From: Paramarasmius palmivorus | Taxonomy: Eukaryota > Basidiomycota > Agaricomycetes > Agaricales > Marasmiaceae | Direction: 5' to 3' | DNA length: 64,000 bases | Assembly (NCBI GenBank): GCA_037176845.1 | Contig: JAYKXP010000140.1 | Location: 1-64,000 of the forward strand | In this document: positions 12,148 through 24,380 of the stretch, piece by piece | Position numbering within the stretch: position 1 is the stretch's first letter | How the letters are laid out: each line of letters opens with the position of its first letter | Notes under the pieces: generated by a model | Seen by the model: the letters and a program-made list of their open reading frames with translations, nothing else | Databases searched by the model: none | Told to the model about the DNA's origin: nothing | Made by a program: the position numbers and the translations under genes

Positions 12148-13667
12148 ATGTCGAATGCCTTTCCGTTCGAAAGCCTCTACTCTATGAAGGGTGTTCTGCT
12201 GAGGCCATTTTTCTTCATTGGTGTAAGTACCTCATATTGCCTGTCCCCCGATTCTTGCTCATCCCGAGCGGTAAAGCTGATGTTCTTCCTACTGGGTCAG
12301 TTTCAATGGACGATCTCGAAACTTGACTGCTTCTAAAAGTTCACTGTTATAGGTTTCTACGTTCTAGTGTTTGGATTGACGGTTTATTTTTTTTGCACGC
12401 GTCCAAAAAAAGTTGTCAATGCAAGGCTACATTTGATTTGGGCTTGCGTACTTTTCATATTCTCCGTTTCAGCCACCGCTATTCAATTGGCTATAGTCAT
12501 TAAAGATTCCGTGTTGGGTTTTCAGGCGGCAGTATCAAGAGATGATGGAGGACTTCGAAATTGGAAGGCTGACATTTTTCAGCTCATGTGCTGGTAAATT
12601 ATTACTTATTTGATAGAAGTCGGTGATACTAACACCATCCGTCAGCGATATACTCTACGTTATTTCCAAGTGAGTGCGAAAAAGCGATTGTGATCCACCT
12701 CCATTAGTAATGTGATGTCCTAGCTGTCTTGTAGACGCCATGCTTGTAAGCATCTGTTTTACCTTTTTGCGATCTGTATGTCTGATGCTAGACTGCCAGC
12801 TCTATCGTTTCTTCGTTCTTTGGGGGTCGCGCTGGCATCTCTGTATCATCCCTCTATTTGCCCTAATCGCAGCAAATGGTAACTGAGATTTCCCGTTTAT
12901 CGGGTGTTGTTACTGACATCGCGCTACTCTAGTAACTGGTCTGGTCGGTACCTTGATCTGCGACACCGCAAAATCCAGGGACATATGGAGGAAAGGAAGT
13001 AGTGTTAGGGACATACACTACTTTATGAATGCAGCAAATAGTGTTGTGTTGACGTTGGCAATCGGTAAGCACCTACTTTGCGCCCTTGGATTCGTGCTAG
13101 CTGACCGTTGCTAATAGCAGGACGAATATGGTGGTTGAGCCGCGACTCCAGCAAGTTGCTGGCACATCAATTCAGGCCAAAGTATAACAATATCATTGCA
13201 GTAATGTGAGTTTAACGATCTGGGCATATCCAATGATGATTCGCTCACCGCAGATTTTCAGCGTCGAGTCCGGTTTCATGTACTCTGCCAGCCTTATTAT
13301 TCATGCATCAATGAGACAGTCTTTGAGCACTTTTGGTTTCGACCTAGAAACATTTCCGCTCGTATCCCTCATGGTTGTACGTATGTATCAATCAATCCAT
13401 GCACGGTAACTCACACCTACCCTTTAGGGTATCGCTCCAACACTTATTATCCTGCGAACCAGTCTTGGATTATCCGACAGTGCGGTGCCAAACTCCCAGA
13501 TGCTCTCTACTTTGCGATTCGGAGATCCACCACAGACTGCAAGCATCGAACACTCCGAAGTACACACCGTGGACATTCAACCCGAGCAAGGATCCACAAA
13601 TAGCAGCGAAGACCTTGAGGCGCAGAAAAATGAAGCTGCCCCCTCAATTACCACGAGCAAAGCGTGA
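12148..13667 (+). CDS. 7-transmembrane protein, array gene 3 (10 exons, 343 aa)
   Basis: Exons: 12148-12222, 12277-12295, 12353-12593, 12646-12669, 12724-12745, 12800-12878, 12933-13064, 13121-13205, 13262-13376, 13428-13667 (1032 nt, in frame). It begins MSNAFPFESLYSMKGVLLRP. It differs from most copies by a 24-nt exon 4 (normally 33), a shorter exon 7 (132 instead of 150 nt) and the loop SRDIWRKGSSVRDIHYFMNA. The first loop reads CTRPKKVVNARLHLIWACV. The closest relative over the first seven exons is gene 5 (HLIW, IHYFMNAANS-VLTL). TM6/TM7 and tail follow the family pattern (VESGFMYSASLIIHASMRQS; EHSEVHTVDIQ). Intron 2 begins GTCAGT. Membrane receptor-like protein of unknown role. Confidence 0.86.
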
Positions 13668-15380
13668 TTACGCCGGAGTATAGAGCTTCTTGTTCAAGTT
13701 TTCGGACACGGGAAATTGAAACGACGAAAAAAGCTGGTATTTATTGGACTCTACTGTTTCTTCGTGTATCGTCTGTATAACACCTTTGATTGGCTCAAGT
13801 CATGAACCGATTCCGTTACCTAGAAGCTCGAAGGTGTCAGTAAAGGCAAAAGGGGAAGAATCGAATCACGCTCACTAACTCGCCCTTCATGCCAGTCGCC
13901 GCAGCCAAAGACCCAAGTACTCGCAGAATCTGTGTCATTGGCCTGTTGTTTCCGAACCCATTACCACAACCTGAACTTAAGCTACCGAACGCCAAACCTA
14001 AACCCATACGTCATCTTGAAGAGTCAAAACCAGGCCAAAACTGGAGTCGGTCTGAATCGCGTAACGAAAGCTCTGGTGAGTAACAAGAACGCAAGAAACA
14101 AACGTTGAACACATACTTGTTTTGACCTAGCATGCACCGATTCTCCAAGTTCTGCGTTTCCCTAGCCCTAAGTTCAAGGTTCGAGGGTTCGAGGACGCTG
14201 AGATCTAAGATCAAACGGCCATCCAAAACACCTAGTCCTGCCTTCAAGCTGACGAGTATGAGAGTCAAGCCTGAGGCCTGAGCAAGGAGTCATGTCAAAG
14301 AAGTATTTGAGGTGGAGCATATTCCATCGACTTCGAAGCTGAAGAAAGTCAGCTTGCCAGAAGAGCTCCCGTTCTCCTATCCTGCCAAGGCACCAATCCA
14401 AAGTTCAGTCGACTGCCGAAACTGGCTGAGATGGTCCAGAGTATGTACCAAGAACAAAGCAGTCGTCGAACACATACATGCATGTGAACCTTTGAGCTTC
14501 AAGCCGAAGAGTATCTAGATTCAAATTAGATAAAGCTAGAGGTGATAGGTATTAATGAATCGGCCCTTGAAGAACACAAAAGGTGCCAACATACCAATAT
14601 TATGAATGAGTTGGATCCAAAAATCGTTGCCTCGATCCTCATCCCAAGACCAAACCCGCGTGGATCTCAGTCCCAGCTACCGCGCTGAGCATTGGAGTTT
14701 GTCCAATAAGCAAGAGAAGAGCAGGCTTTGAAGTTCGATTCAGGGGCTTTACATTTAGCTCGAGCGTTCCGGAGGAGGCTTAGACTCCAATTCGAGGTTC
14801 AACGTTCAGTTGCAAGGCGCTCATTGTCGATAGGACTGGCCTGAAACAGTCTAGGTGAGTACCTTGAAGAACGAAGGAGACATCGAACGTACATATGTAT
14901 CTCCGCGCTCGAGCCTTCTCCCTGCATATCGAATGATCAGCCCATGAAGCTCCAAGCTTCAGGCCGAAGAGTGTCTGGATCTGATAAAGCAAGAGGCAAT
15001 AGGTATCAATGACTCGACCGAGTACCACAAAAGGAGAACACACCAATATCACCCATAGAACGTTGTGTCGATCCTCCTTCCAGCACTAAATCCGTAGTCA
15101 TTAGGCCTCTGGGTCTCAGCGTTGATCCCACTGTCGGGATTCGTCCAACGACGCCATCCGAGTCCGTGTTAATCAGAGTGCGATGTGGGAGCTTAAAAAC
15201 CGGCCACACGAAAACCACGAAAATCAATACCTCGGACTTGTGAGGAAGACACAAGATAGGTTCGCCCCTTCGTATCCTTCGACAGCAATAAAAAAAAAAA
15301 AAACGTTCAACCACCGATCACCCGGGACCAGAAACGAGACGTGCAGAATTCAAGCTGGATTCTGAAAGGCAAAGACCGCC
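13668..15380 (-). repeat. Block B, copy 3
   Basis: Downstream block with repeated sub-modules: 'agagctagaggtgataggtattaat' type stretches recur near 14535 and 14990, each reading on the minus strand as the 3' end of a short intron. An A-run of about 15 lies near 15290. No product recognised; frames broken. A piece near 14060-14270 ('LRARETQNLENRC'-like on the minus strand) is specific to units 3 and 5. Confidence 0.4.
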
Positions 15381-15600
15381 GATGGTGGCTTTTGTTGGGT
15401 TTGAGGTTATTGTTGATGATGTGGTGGTAATGGCGGTGGTGCGGACTGCTGAGGAGTTGAGGTGGGTGAAGATGACAGGAGCGACGACTATAAATTGTCA
15501 AAATAGGCGGGAGAAAAAGTTTATCGCCATACCTTATTCTATCTCTAACACTGACTCGAACGAGGCCCTGATGACTAGCAACCTAAATCCTGAGTGCTGA
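15380..15600 (-). pseudogene. Block C, copy 3: remnant of the G3BP-like linker only
   Basis: Only the linker side of block C remains, at 15390-15600 (the stretch with repeated 'gtggtg'/'gaggtgg' triplets and the following 'cttattctatctctaacac' found beside the RRM in other units). The RRM and RGG parts are deleted. This shows the C block decays independently of the neighbouring 7TM genes. Confidence 0.4.
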
Positions 15601-18200
15601 GTACTGAGTCCTCGAACGTTAAACTATCGCGACCCCAAAGTCTGAACATCCTTCGATTTGCTGTAGAGAATGCACATCGGGGGCGAGAGAGAGCTGAGAA
15701 TTGGTGCGAGTCTCACAACGCGATATCACGATGCACGACCTTGGCAGAAGAACTTGAATGAGGAGACGAAAGAGAGTTATTTCTGAGTTGGCCCGAGTAG
15801 TGGTCGCGGTTCGGGTCTATCTCAACAGCAAGCGCCCACACTTCTTGTCCCACTTCCACCAGCTGGCTTGCAAGCTTCCTGACTTGTTCACGGAGTCTCC
15901 TTCATATTCAGATCTTCCGCTATGGGTGTGAGCCTCGAAGGGATGTAGCTCAAAACCAATGCTGTCGAGGCTTTGTTCCTCATGGCTCTCGTCCACTGGA
16001 TGTATGTCGTTCGGAATTCTTGGCCCAACTGGTACTACCGTCGCTCATTCATCGAATCCCTTGATTTTCTTATTTTCTTAGCCTATCTTACTGACGAAAA
16101 GTCGCACAAACATCCCAAGACCGGAACTCTGGTGCGTATCTTAACGCCTTCATCCCTTCGTTTTATCATTCATCTGCCAATACTGTCAAATTGCTGTTCA
16201 GTATACTCGATTATCTTTCCTTCTCCTCGATTCTCAGCAGATTCTCCAGGTCGTTAGCTCCAGAAACCTTAGATGCGGCATATCAAGCACGGGTACCGGC
16301 GCCAACAAGTTCATCTATACTATTCGAGCTCCATCTGCTGGGAATAGGAGTCCTGGGCTCAAGGAAGTTACCTGATGGTTTGAGCGGCCATGGGAAACGC
16401 AGAAAAGAAACCCCATTGATGGTGGCGAGCGAGTAGTATGTATGTGTTCCTATAGCTACAGCCTATCCATCATACAGTTGCTGATATATTCTAGAGTCAT
16501 CGGACAGCTGCTCGTTACTTCATGTAGCTGCGATATTAGACGATTCTATATGACTGTTGTTCTCGTGCAATCCGATAAAGTTCATCCATATGCGCTCCAA
16601 ACAAGTTGAAGAGGCGTTCCTTGGAGTCAGATACCAGCACCGTCGACGTTACATTGATGGAGAGAAGAAAGAAGCTAGCCTTTACCTGACATTTGTGGCG
16701 GCAAGCGTGTAAGTCACCACCGACATACGATCAAACATTACAGTAATCGAAGAAGCGTTGTTCTAGGACCGATGACATCTCTCTTGTGGATTCACACAGA
16801 GGCTACTTGTAACTAATTCCTTATGAGTTTCATGATACTTCTCGTCGGAGCTGATCATGTACCAGCTTGACACGATAAGACGCGATGCACGGAACGAATG
16901 CGCACTGTCCTGCGATGATCATTTATTTCCATCTCCTTCTCACCCCAATATAGCCCTACTCTGTGTTTCTTCGATCACGACTGTTGGTGGCTGCAATCTG
17001 CCGCCGTCAACCCTGCAAGTCTTCGAATGGTTCAATGGCCCTGTTCTCCGCCATTTCCTCGCAGTTCTCTCTGATTGTAGACGTATCATATATGAGGCGT
17101 TTTGCAGTTTTCGTCTAATCGTATCATGATATGGTGTTTACAATTGTTCAAATCAACGACGTCAGATCGAATTACTGCGCCCCGGCTAATCACTCTTCAG
17201 TACACTGTCTCTTAGGGAGCATAGGTCATGCTGCTGTTGATGTAGCGAACGGGTTCTCGCACAGACAAATTCATCCACATTCTTCGAGGTCTGCCCGTTG
17301 CTTCTGGGGTTCTGGGCTGTCCGAAGATTTTATGGGCCGCTCAATGGGTAGTAGGGAAAAGGTGATGGGTGAGCGGTTGTTCCTATGGTTCTCTATCAAT
17401 CAGTTGCTGATATACTATGTATTTCTATGGTAATCAGACTGCTTATCGTCGCTCCAATGAATATGTGCCTGCGATCTTAGATTGTATCGGTATTACCATT
17501 CTCTGTGATTACGCAGGTTCATTTATACACGTACCGATCTTGAGGGTGCGCTCCATGGGAGCTGACAACATAATACTCGACACGGTCGACATTGTAGGCG
17601 GAGAGACACTTGGCCAAGATAAAGTCGTTATCTGACTTGAAGCGGCGAACATGCAAGTAAGTAAATTACCATCAACATATGAAACATCACAGTAATTGAC
17701 GAAGACCTGACTAGTATAGGTCCTAGCATGCCATCTCGTGTAATTCATGCAAAGTCAATATCCTTCCAAACACTAGGATGTTTCGCACGAACGAAGTATC
17801 TCGTTGAAACTGATCATACACGGACAAGACGCGATGCACGGCATGGCATCCCATGATGATCACACATTTTCGTCTCTATTCCCACCCTGTTCTAAGTTTC
17901 CATAATCACAACTGTTGGTGGTTGAACACTGTCGCCAGAGTACCGGGCTTTGAACGGTTCGCTAATGACGTTGTCCTCCATCGTTCTCCCGCACGGCTCG
18001 CTCTTTCGGTTCAGGGCTACCGAGGTTGGTATCATATGGGATGTATTCTGATTCATCGGATCGTGATGACAAGATGTCTCTCACAATTCAGGAAGAGGTT
18101 TTTATCGTACCCATCTTGATGGTGATTTTGTCTTTGACCCGTGCTTCTATCAGAGGTCTCATGAGAGGAACATGCTTTATACTAAAAGTACCCGGCACCA
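15600..18200. repeat. Block D, copy 4, internally duplicated (upstream region of 7TM gene 4)
   Basis: The D block is longer here because one sub-module occurs twice. The first copy is near 16240-17120 and includes 'cagttgctgatatattctag' at about 16475. The second is near 17200-18050 and includes 'cagttgctgatatactatg' at about 17401. The same internal duplication is seen before gene 6. No conserved reading frame was found. Confidence 0.5.
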
Positions 18201-18210
18201 TCCCATCGAG

Positions 18211-18216
18211 TATAAA
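18211..18216 (+). promoter_or_regulatory. TATA box of 7TM gene 4
   Basis: TATAAA 56 nt before the ATG at 18267. The preceding 90 nt, with 'catgagaggaacatgcttta', is nearly identical to the promoter of gene 8. Confidence 0.7.
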
Positions 18217-18266
18217 GCAAATAGGTGATTCACAACATCTGTAACAGAGCCCTTGCAGTGTCCTTC

Positions 18267-19847
18267 ATGGCTGACGAATTTCCGTTCGAAGCTACATACT
18301 CTATTCAAGGTGTTCTGTTGGCACCTTTCTTGCTCGTTGGTGTGAGTGCTCCGCTCTTTGTCTTTCCATTGGTACTAATTATTTATGAATAAGTTGACAT
18401 TGTTTCTACTCGGTGAGTTTCCAAGCAAGTATGAGCTTTCTTTGCAATACCAATAAATATTTACAGGGTTCTATGTTCTACTTTTCGGGCTGGCAGTCTA
18501 CTTCTTGTGCACACGTCCAGCCGTTGTTAATCGGAGGCTTCACTTGGTCTGGATGAGTGTGCTTTTTGCACTTTCTATTACAGCTTCTATCTGCAAGATG
18601 GCAGAAGTCATCAAAGAGGCAGTTTTGGGCTTTCAAGTGGCAGTGACACAAGATTTTGATATCCTATTGAGTTGGGTTGGGGGGAATACTAGTCAGATCA
18701 TCTTTCAGTAAGTCCTATGATATGATGTGTATTTCGTTGACTATACTGATGGTATGCACCAGACTTGTGACATTTTTACTTTATATCTTCGCAAAGTGAG
18801 CTGCAGCTCGAAACTCATGAAAGAACTCTCAACTCTGGAATATGTTAGCTGTGTTGCAGATGCTATCCTTGTGAGGATCTATTTTCCTCCTTAGTCGACT
18901 ATGTCTGATTTTTTCGCAGCTTTATCGACATTTTACGCTCTGGGATTCAAGATGGCGCGCTTGCATTATTCCTGCAATAGCGCTGGCTGTCACCAACGGT
19001 ATTTATTCCCGTCCTGGGTGCTTGGCGTAATATTCACGTTCTTTTAGTAATTGGTATCACTGGTGTCTTACTGTATCACATCTCCCCGATTCTTCTGCCT
19101 CCCAACCTCGAGGAGGTACGGCAGATGGGAGGTAATTTCCTCATTGCATATTATTTTGTGAATGCAGGCAACAGCCTTTTTCTGTCACTAATTATTGGTA
19201 AGTGCTTCGAGTCAAAGCCTAGTCAGCCCTGAAATCAGACACACATCATACATTTCTTCATCTATAGGGGGTCGAATATGGTGGATGAGTCGTGATTCGT
19301 GCAAGGTACTGGGTCATAAGATTAACTGCAAATATAGCAAGGTCATAGCAATAGTGTGGGTTTTGCCATTTGGTTTGGTAATTACTTATTGATATGACTT
19401 CAGTATCGAGTCCGGGGCCATGTACTCTGCCACCCTTATCGTTTATGCATCGATTCGACAGTCTGCGAGCACCTTTGGTTTCTCCCTAGACCTATTTCCG
19501 CTTATATCCCTGATGGTCGTACGTGTTACAAATACTGTGACTATGACAAGAATTGCTAATTCACGCCCGTCATCTAGGGTATCGCGCCAACGCTCATCAT
19601 CCTACGGACTAGTCTTGGCTTATCGCGTAGTGCCGTGCCTGACTCCCAGATGCTCTCTACTCTACGATTCGGAGAGCCGCCCCAAACAGCAGCAGCAGCT
19701 ACTGGTACTGTCGAGCGCTCCGAAGTGCATACCGTGGACCTTCAAACCGAACAAGGATCCACAAATGAAAGCGGCGATATCGAGGCGCAGAAGCACGAAG
19801 CCTCCTTCGAAACCACCGCGAGCAAGCGTAATTACGCTGGAGTATAG
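18267..19847 (+). CDS. 7-transmembrane protein, array gene 4 (10 exons, 363 aa)
   Basis: Exons: 18267-18341, 18394-18412, 18467-18707, 18763-18795, 18849-18870, 18920-18998, 19048-19197, 19268-19355, 19404-19518, 19578-19847 (1092 nt, in frame). It starts MADEFPFEATYSIQGVLLAP and has the loop VAVTQDFDILLSWVG shared with genes 6 and 8. The acceptor of intron 7 lies 3 nt upstream of the usual CAG, so the protein reads IGGRIWW instead of IGRIWW. Intron 8 starts GTGGGT. One base missing next to the usual stop makes the protein end SKRNYAGV instead of SKA. Otherwise it keeps all family motifs (IESGAMYSATLIVYASIRQS, GIAPTLIILRTSLGLSRS, ERSEVHTVDLQ). Role unknown. Confidence 0.87.
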
Positions 19848-21800
19848 AGCTTCCTCTTCAAGGTTTCAGAGAAGGAAACTTGAAACGGCGAAAGATGGCT
19901 GATATTTATTGGGCTCTGCTATTTCTCCGTATATCGTCTCTAAAACATCTTTGACTGGCGTAATCTATGAAACAGTTCCTTTTTCTAGAAGCTCAAAGTC
20001 AGCAAAAGCTAAATGGGAACAATTAAATCTCGCTTACTATCTTCCAAGTCCTTCGTGAGCGTTTAGACGAAGGCATGGACTTTAATCCGAGGTTCAACGT
20101 TCAACGTTCAGTTGCAAGGCGTTGATTGTCGATAAAGCTGGCTGAAATAGTCCAGGTAAGCATGTACCAAGGACAAAGAAGAACGACGCCGAACACATAC
20201 ACGCATCTCCAGGTTTCGCATCCCAGCCTTCTCCCTAGGTCCGCAGCCCGCGAAGCTTCAAGCCGAAGGGTGTCTGGATTCGCGCTAGCAGAACTGGAGG
20301 GTGTCATCGTTACTCGGCTGAGGAGCACAAAAGGAGGAACATCGCAGAGTCCTTCCAACACTAGGATGGTGATCGTTAGGGCTTGCTAGTTCGCTGTTCT
20401 ACTAGCCAACGAAGGCTCGGAAGGCTAATCCCCGATAGCCATTGCAAAACTGGCTGCAATAGTCCGGGTGAATACCAACGAAGATGTGGACGTTGGCCAT
20501 TCCGTCTGCATGATAACCTCTACAGTCGAACAAATCGACCCAGGAGACAATGCTTGCTCCAGGTACGGCGACGAGGACGTGAAAAGTTGGATCGAAGCCT
20601 CTGAACGCTCGACCTGGAGGTAATAAGTGAGCCGAGTAACACGAACGAAGGAAAGAGAGCATACCAGTATCAACATCGCGTCAGCCCTGCGAGAACTTGC
20701 GCTGAAATCTGATCCGCCAACCATCGAGATTCCTAGTCGTGCGATGAACATGAACAGAGGAAGCTCCGGGTCTACCATGTAAACTTGAAAAGACACGGAG
20801 AGCGTGATTCGTGGAGAAGGTTGAGACATCAAGCTTCGAGGATCATTTCATCTTCGACAAAAATAGCTAAAATAGTCCAGTTGAGTACCTTGAAGAGCGA
20901 AGAAGACGGAAGTTGAACACACACGGGCATCTCCGAGTTTGAGCCTTCTCCCTATGTACTATCGAGCGAGCAGCTCGCGAATGTTCAATCCCCAATCAAA
21001 CAAAGCTGGAGGTAATGGCATAGGTATCAGTGACTCTGCTTTTGAGGAACACGAAACGACGACATACCGGCAATAGATCCACAAGACGTTGCCTCAATCC
21101 TCCTTCCAATACCAGACCCGTAGTTGCTAGTGCTTGCTTTCATTCTACCCCGCTATCCACTAAGCAAGAGCGACAGCCTACGCTCCATCGGGATTTGGAA
21201 ACTCCAAAAAGATATCGTGATTCCAGGCAAACGAAGCCAACCGTGTTTCGAGTGCGATGATGAAGCTTGAGACCGACCGAGTCACACGGAAGCACGAAAA
21301 ATGTGAAAGAACTGCAATGGGTTGGATCTTGGGAGCGAAAGAGACTGAAGATAGGTTCTAGCGCGAAGAACACGGAGGGTACCAGAACGTTCACGGCCAA
21401 TTTTGACTCTCGAGTTGTGCTGGAGGCAAAGACATTGAGAGATTGTGACTCCTCGTAGTAAACGGAAAATATATCAGGATACGATTCAACAAGGCCTGCT
21501 TTGTACGTTTCGTCGTGGTCATGGTTGTGGAGAGCGGAACACGAAATTTAGGCGCTCGCCACCGAAAAAAAAAGATAGCTTGTCGATGAACAAGAGCAGT
21601 ATACTTACGATTGCAGAGGAGTATGTACATGTACAGGATCCTACGATAGGTAGCGTATATAGCCCAAAACCTAGCGCCCTCGCACTTCTACCACGGAACC
21701 CGGTCGTTCTTTCTACAAGGACCACGTGCCGGTTTCCTTCCTTCCTTCCTCCCACCAACCTGCAGTGCCCTCTCTTAAGCTTATCCTATCCAGCTTCCAT
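19848..21800 (-). repeat. Block B, copy 4 (best preserved)
   Basis: The clearest B copy. On the minus strand it could start at 21526 (ATGACCACG), with intron-like stretches of 50-68 nt. A stretch at about 20832-20665 reads ITLSVSFQVYMVDPELPLFM, then FIARLGISMVGGSDFSASSR, before a GTATGC donor. Copies 2, 5 and 6 contain the same residues with substitutions (for example FIGRLGISMFGG). No known domain is recognised, and the following exon-like stretches (RAFRGFDPTFHVLVAV) are open only locally. I cannot decide between a fast-evolving multi-exon gene and a decayed one. Confidence 0.45.
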
Positions 21801-22145
21801 ACGCTCCGTTGGATGAGGGCTTCGACAAAATCTCGTTGGATAGCTTCTATTCCGCTGCACATTTTGCATTTTCAAGTCAAGGCTGAAGATCTTAAGAACC
21901 GAGTTGGTATGAGCCCGCCGTATTTGACCTGTATAGAAGACTGAAATGTCATTTCTCTAGCTTGAACTTCTGTCTTTTCACCACCAATTGGCGTTCTTCC
22001 GTTCTATGGCGTGCTGTCCATTGTCACCCAACAAACGAGGTCAACCTGGAGATCTCCAAGTCACAGCCCGTGCGTTTGGATGTCATCACATTCTTCCCAA
22101 TTGTGTCTATCTGATACGATTTCTTTAGGCACATTGTAGCTAGCA
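21800..22145 (+). other. Island start: possible fragment of an F-box/LRR-like gene
   Basis: This 345-nt stretch is not part of the repeated unit. One frame reads SLNFCLFTTNWRSSVLWRAV and then EVNLEISKSQPVRLDVI before a possible intron at about 22100. The pattern WR-x-LW...SxxxPxxLDV resembles fungal F-box/LRR proteins, where a tryptophan-rich segment follows the F-box. There is no start, the upstream frame has stops, and the resemblance is weak. Confidence 0.15.
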
Positions 22146-22379
22146 ATGCACCGAGCTCTTTTGAATCACCATCAAATCTTGAGGACCCGCAAACTCTCTG
22201 TCAGTGATATATCCCGCGCAAGACAGCAGACCAAGGCTCCAGTATCGACCGAAAGTATCAGCTTTCAACTTACTTCAATGGCAGGAAGAAAACATTCAAG
22301 AGTGAGGACAATGGGGTTTGGACGAGGACAACAATAAGCGAAATTTGTGTGGGAATTCGGTGGGAATGTCACACTCGGA

Positions 22380-22386
22380 TATAAAG
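22380..22386 (+). promoter_or_regulatory. TATA box of the small island gene
   Basis: TATAAAG 44 nt before the ATG at 22424, similar in spacing to the 7TM promoters. Confidence 0.5.
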
Positions 22387-22423
22387 CAATTTCTCGCCTT
22401 CAATTTCACTACCAAACACCATC

Positions 22424-22921
22424 ATGCCATACTTTCCTCCACCTAACTCAACCAACCTCAAACCGCGGCCACGTACGGAAATCGTCGGTGGAATAGTTAT
22501 CCCCCCTTCCGAAGCGATCAAATGGGCTTCAGCAATACTCGATAGACCACTTCCTGACGATGGCTATGCCGACATGACTGCGTATATTCATATAAAACGC
22601 GTCGCCAAAAAGTTTGGAGCTGACCTTGCCCGCGTTGGACAGAACCCTGCGCTTCGAGAGGGAAAGAAATTCAATCGTCAACCGTATATGGTCGTCACGC
22701 AGAGGCGTAAGGGCCAACTCTGGAATCGGTGTCTGACGGATTGTGAAGAGGTTACTGAAGAGGATTTGAAGATGACACCCGGGGAGAATGAGGAACTGGT
22801 GAAGCGGAAGCTCGAGGAATTAGGTGAGTAACTTTGTACAACTTGGACCTTCCTTCTTTATGGCTGATCCGCTCTGACAACAGGGATAGAATATATCGGA
22901 TTTAAGACATATTTCTATTAG
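22424..22921 (+). CDS. Small conserved-looking protein of unknown function (2 exons, 145 aa)
   Basis: Exon 1 is 22424-22823 and exon 2 is 22884-22921, separated by a 60-nt GT-AG intron. Splicing is needed because exon 1 alone runs into a stop three codons later; the spliced end is ELGIEYIGFKTYFY. The protein has no signal peptide or membrane segment. It has a proline-rich start (MPYFPPPNS), then IVGGIVIPPSEAIKWASAIL, a lysine-rich middle and an acidic ETEEDLK-like segment. A TATA box, a single short intron and a long open frame argue that it is real. A broken copy lies 0.5 kb downstream. I do not recognise the family. It sits between blocks B and C of unit 4 only, so it was either inserted there or lost from the other units. 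Confidence 0.7.
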
Positions 22922-22929
22922 TTGCAATC

Positions 22930-23375
22930 TCGCTCTCGCATCGCCAACGCCAACGGCATTCTGCTATTCTCCAGCCTTGATGTACTGTATTCACATATTG
23001 TTCACAATTCGTCACGAAACTAATCGAATCATGGTTTGAAATCTATATGATAATAATCACCTTGAAAGGCTTTCGCAGAAGCAGCCAAGTACGCAAACCG
23101 GACCTTTAAACAACCTTCAAATATCATGTCTGTCGAAGTTCTGTTCAAGCTGTCCTTGACGCGAGGCGCGATACCAACACATGGGCACAGTCGCACTTCA
23201 AGCCAAGGAATCGAGCACGCTGTTCGGAATTGCCATGTCAGGCGACTCTCTGGTTCTGAATGTTCAGCACATTGGAGATGCTATTACGCCTCTTTTCGTC
23301 GTTGTCGGAGGTGCTTGGCGTCAAGGACAGTTTTCCCGACACGGCGCCGGCCTCACGTAGCTCGACTACTCCCCA
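22930..23375 (+). other. Gap between the island gene and its broken copy
   Basis: No repeated-unit sequence is recognised here. One frame is open at about 23187-23360 and contains LFGIAMSGDSLVLNVQHIGD, but it has no supported start and ends in a stop; I cannot assign it. It may be another decayed gene piece of the island. Confidence 0.2.
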
Positions 23376-23570
23376 GTTCTTCCCTCTGCCGGGTTCAAAT
23401 AACCTAGAACCTAGAACCACGCCCACGCTCACAGATAGTTGGTGGAATCCTCGTCCCCTTCAGAAGCAGTCAAGTGGGCGAACCAGCTTATCAAAACTGT
23501 AGTTCCGAACGTGAACGTACTACCATACCAAACGCGCAGCAAAGTCATTCGGAGCCGACGTAGTACGTTG
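23376..23570 (+). pseudogene. Broken second copy of the 145-aa island gene
   Basis: The stretch repeats the start of the 22424 gene. Before a frame change it reads FPLPGSNNLEPR against YFPPPNSTNLKPR. After it come IVGGILVP, SEAVKWAN and AAKSFGADV against IVGGIVIPP, SEAIKWAS and VAKKFGADL. At least one base is missing in the run of C after 'ctcgtcccc', and no ATG or 3' half is left. It is a partial tandem duplicate that has lost its frame. Confidence 0.6.
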
Positions 23571-23799
23571 TGAAAGAGACGTTTAATACATTAGACCCGA
23601 ACCACTCGTTGCTCGATGAGTCGGGGTCTTACCTATTTGTAGCGCTGAGCGGGTGGTTACAAGTCTAAAAAATATATTCGCAGCATACTTTTGATTCAAC
23701 TTATTGCGAATTGAGAGTACGTACATGTAGGACATAGAGGATACAATGTAGCGTGTTGTGGACAAGAAAAACAGCATGAACTGAGCACGAACACAAAAT

Positions 23800-24380
23800 T
23801 TTTCACTGTCTACTTTTGCCCTACGCACCCTGTCCGAGGCCCCTTCCTTCAGACAGTCTGTCCCCAGCCTCTGCCGCCGCTGAAGTCCTCTTCCAGCATA
23901 GCTGGTTCTTTGACTCTCACTTGCGTCCTTCCTTTCCTATCCTGCACGTTACTCTTACCCCCAGCTGAGTCGGTAGTGACTTCGTAGCGTCCGGGAGGCG
24001 AGTTCAACAAACGCGAGAGCTTTATATTTGACGAACTTGGGACCTTCGAGGGAGCTAATCGTGGATAGGAATAGGCAGAGGAAAAAAGTTGGTGTGTCGG
24101 ACGTTAATTGAGACGGAAGAACATTCTGTTCAAAGTCGATGTTGTTAGTATTGCTGTTGAGGAGGAAGGGAAGAAACACACCTTGACCAGCGCCTGATCA
24201 TGCCCTCCGCCTTATACACGAGCTCGATGCATCTGGGTACGCTGATGAGGGAAGAATGTCTGTGTTCCCAAAGACGACTTGAAGCGACGACTGGAAGTCA
24301 GCAAAAGATGAGAGACAAAGTCCAGTATCTTGCCTCACCTTATCCTATCTCTGACACTAAATCCGATGAGACAATCATAT
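23800..24380 (-). pseudogene. Block C, copy 4: G3BP/Nxt3-like RRM fragment
   Basis: On the minus strand the exon-like stretch reads SLEGPKFVKYKALAFVELAS, preceded by LCLFLSTIS, matching GSLKTLKLVKRKAFAF of copy 1. The order NTNNIDFEQN (intron end) then RRM is shared with copy 1 (4200-4260), so copies 1 and 4 form one subtype. The second half of the RRM and the RGG tail are not readable. Non-functional. Confidence 0.5.

Noticed and set aside
21800..22145. Real F-box gene at the start of the island
   Set aside because: Only a short similarity-like stretch without start, F-box or long frame is visible; kept as a low-confidence note only.
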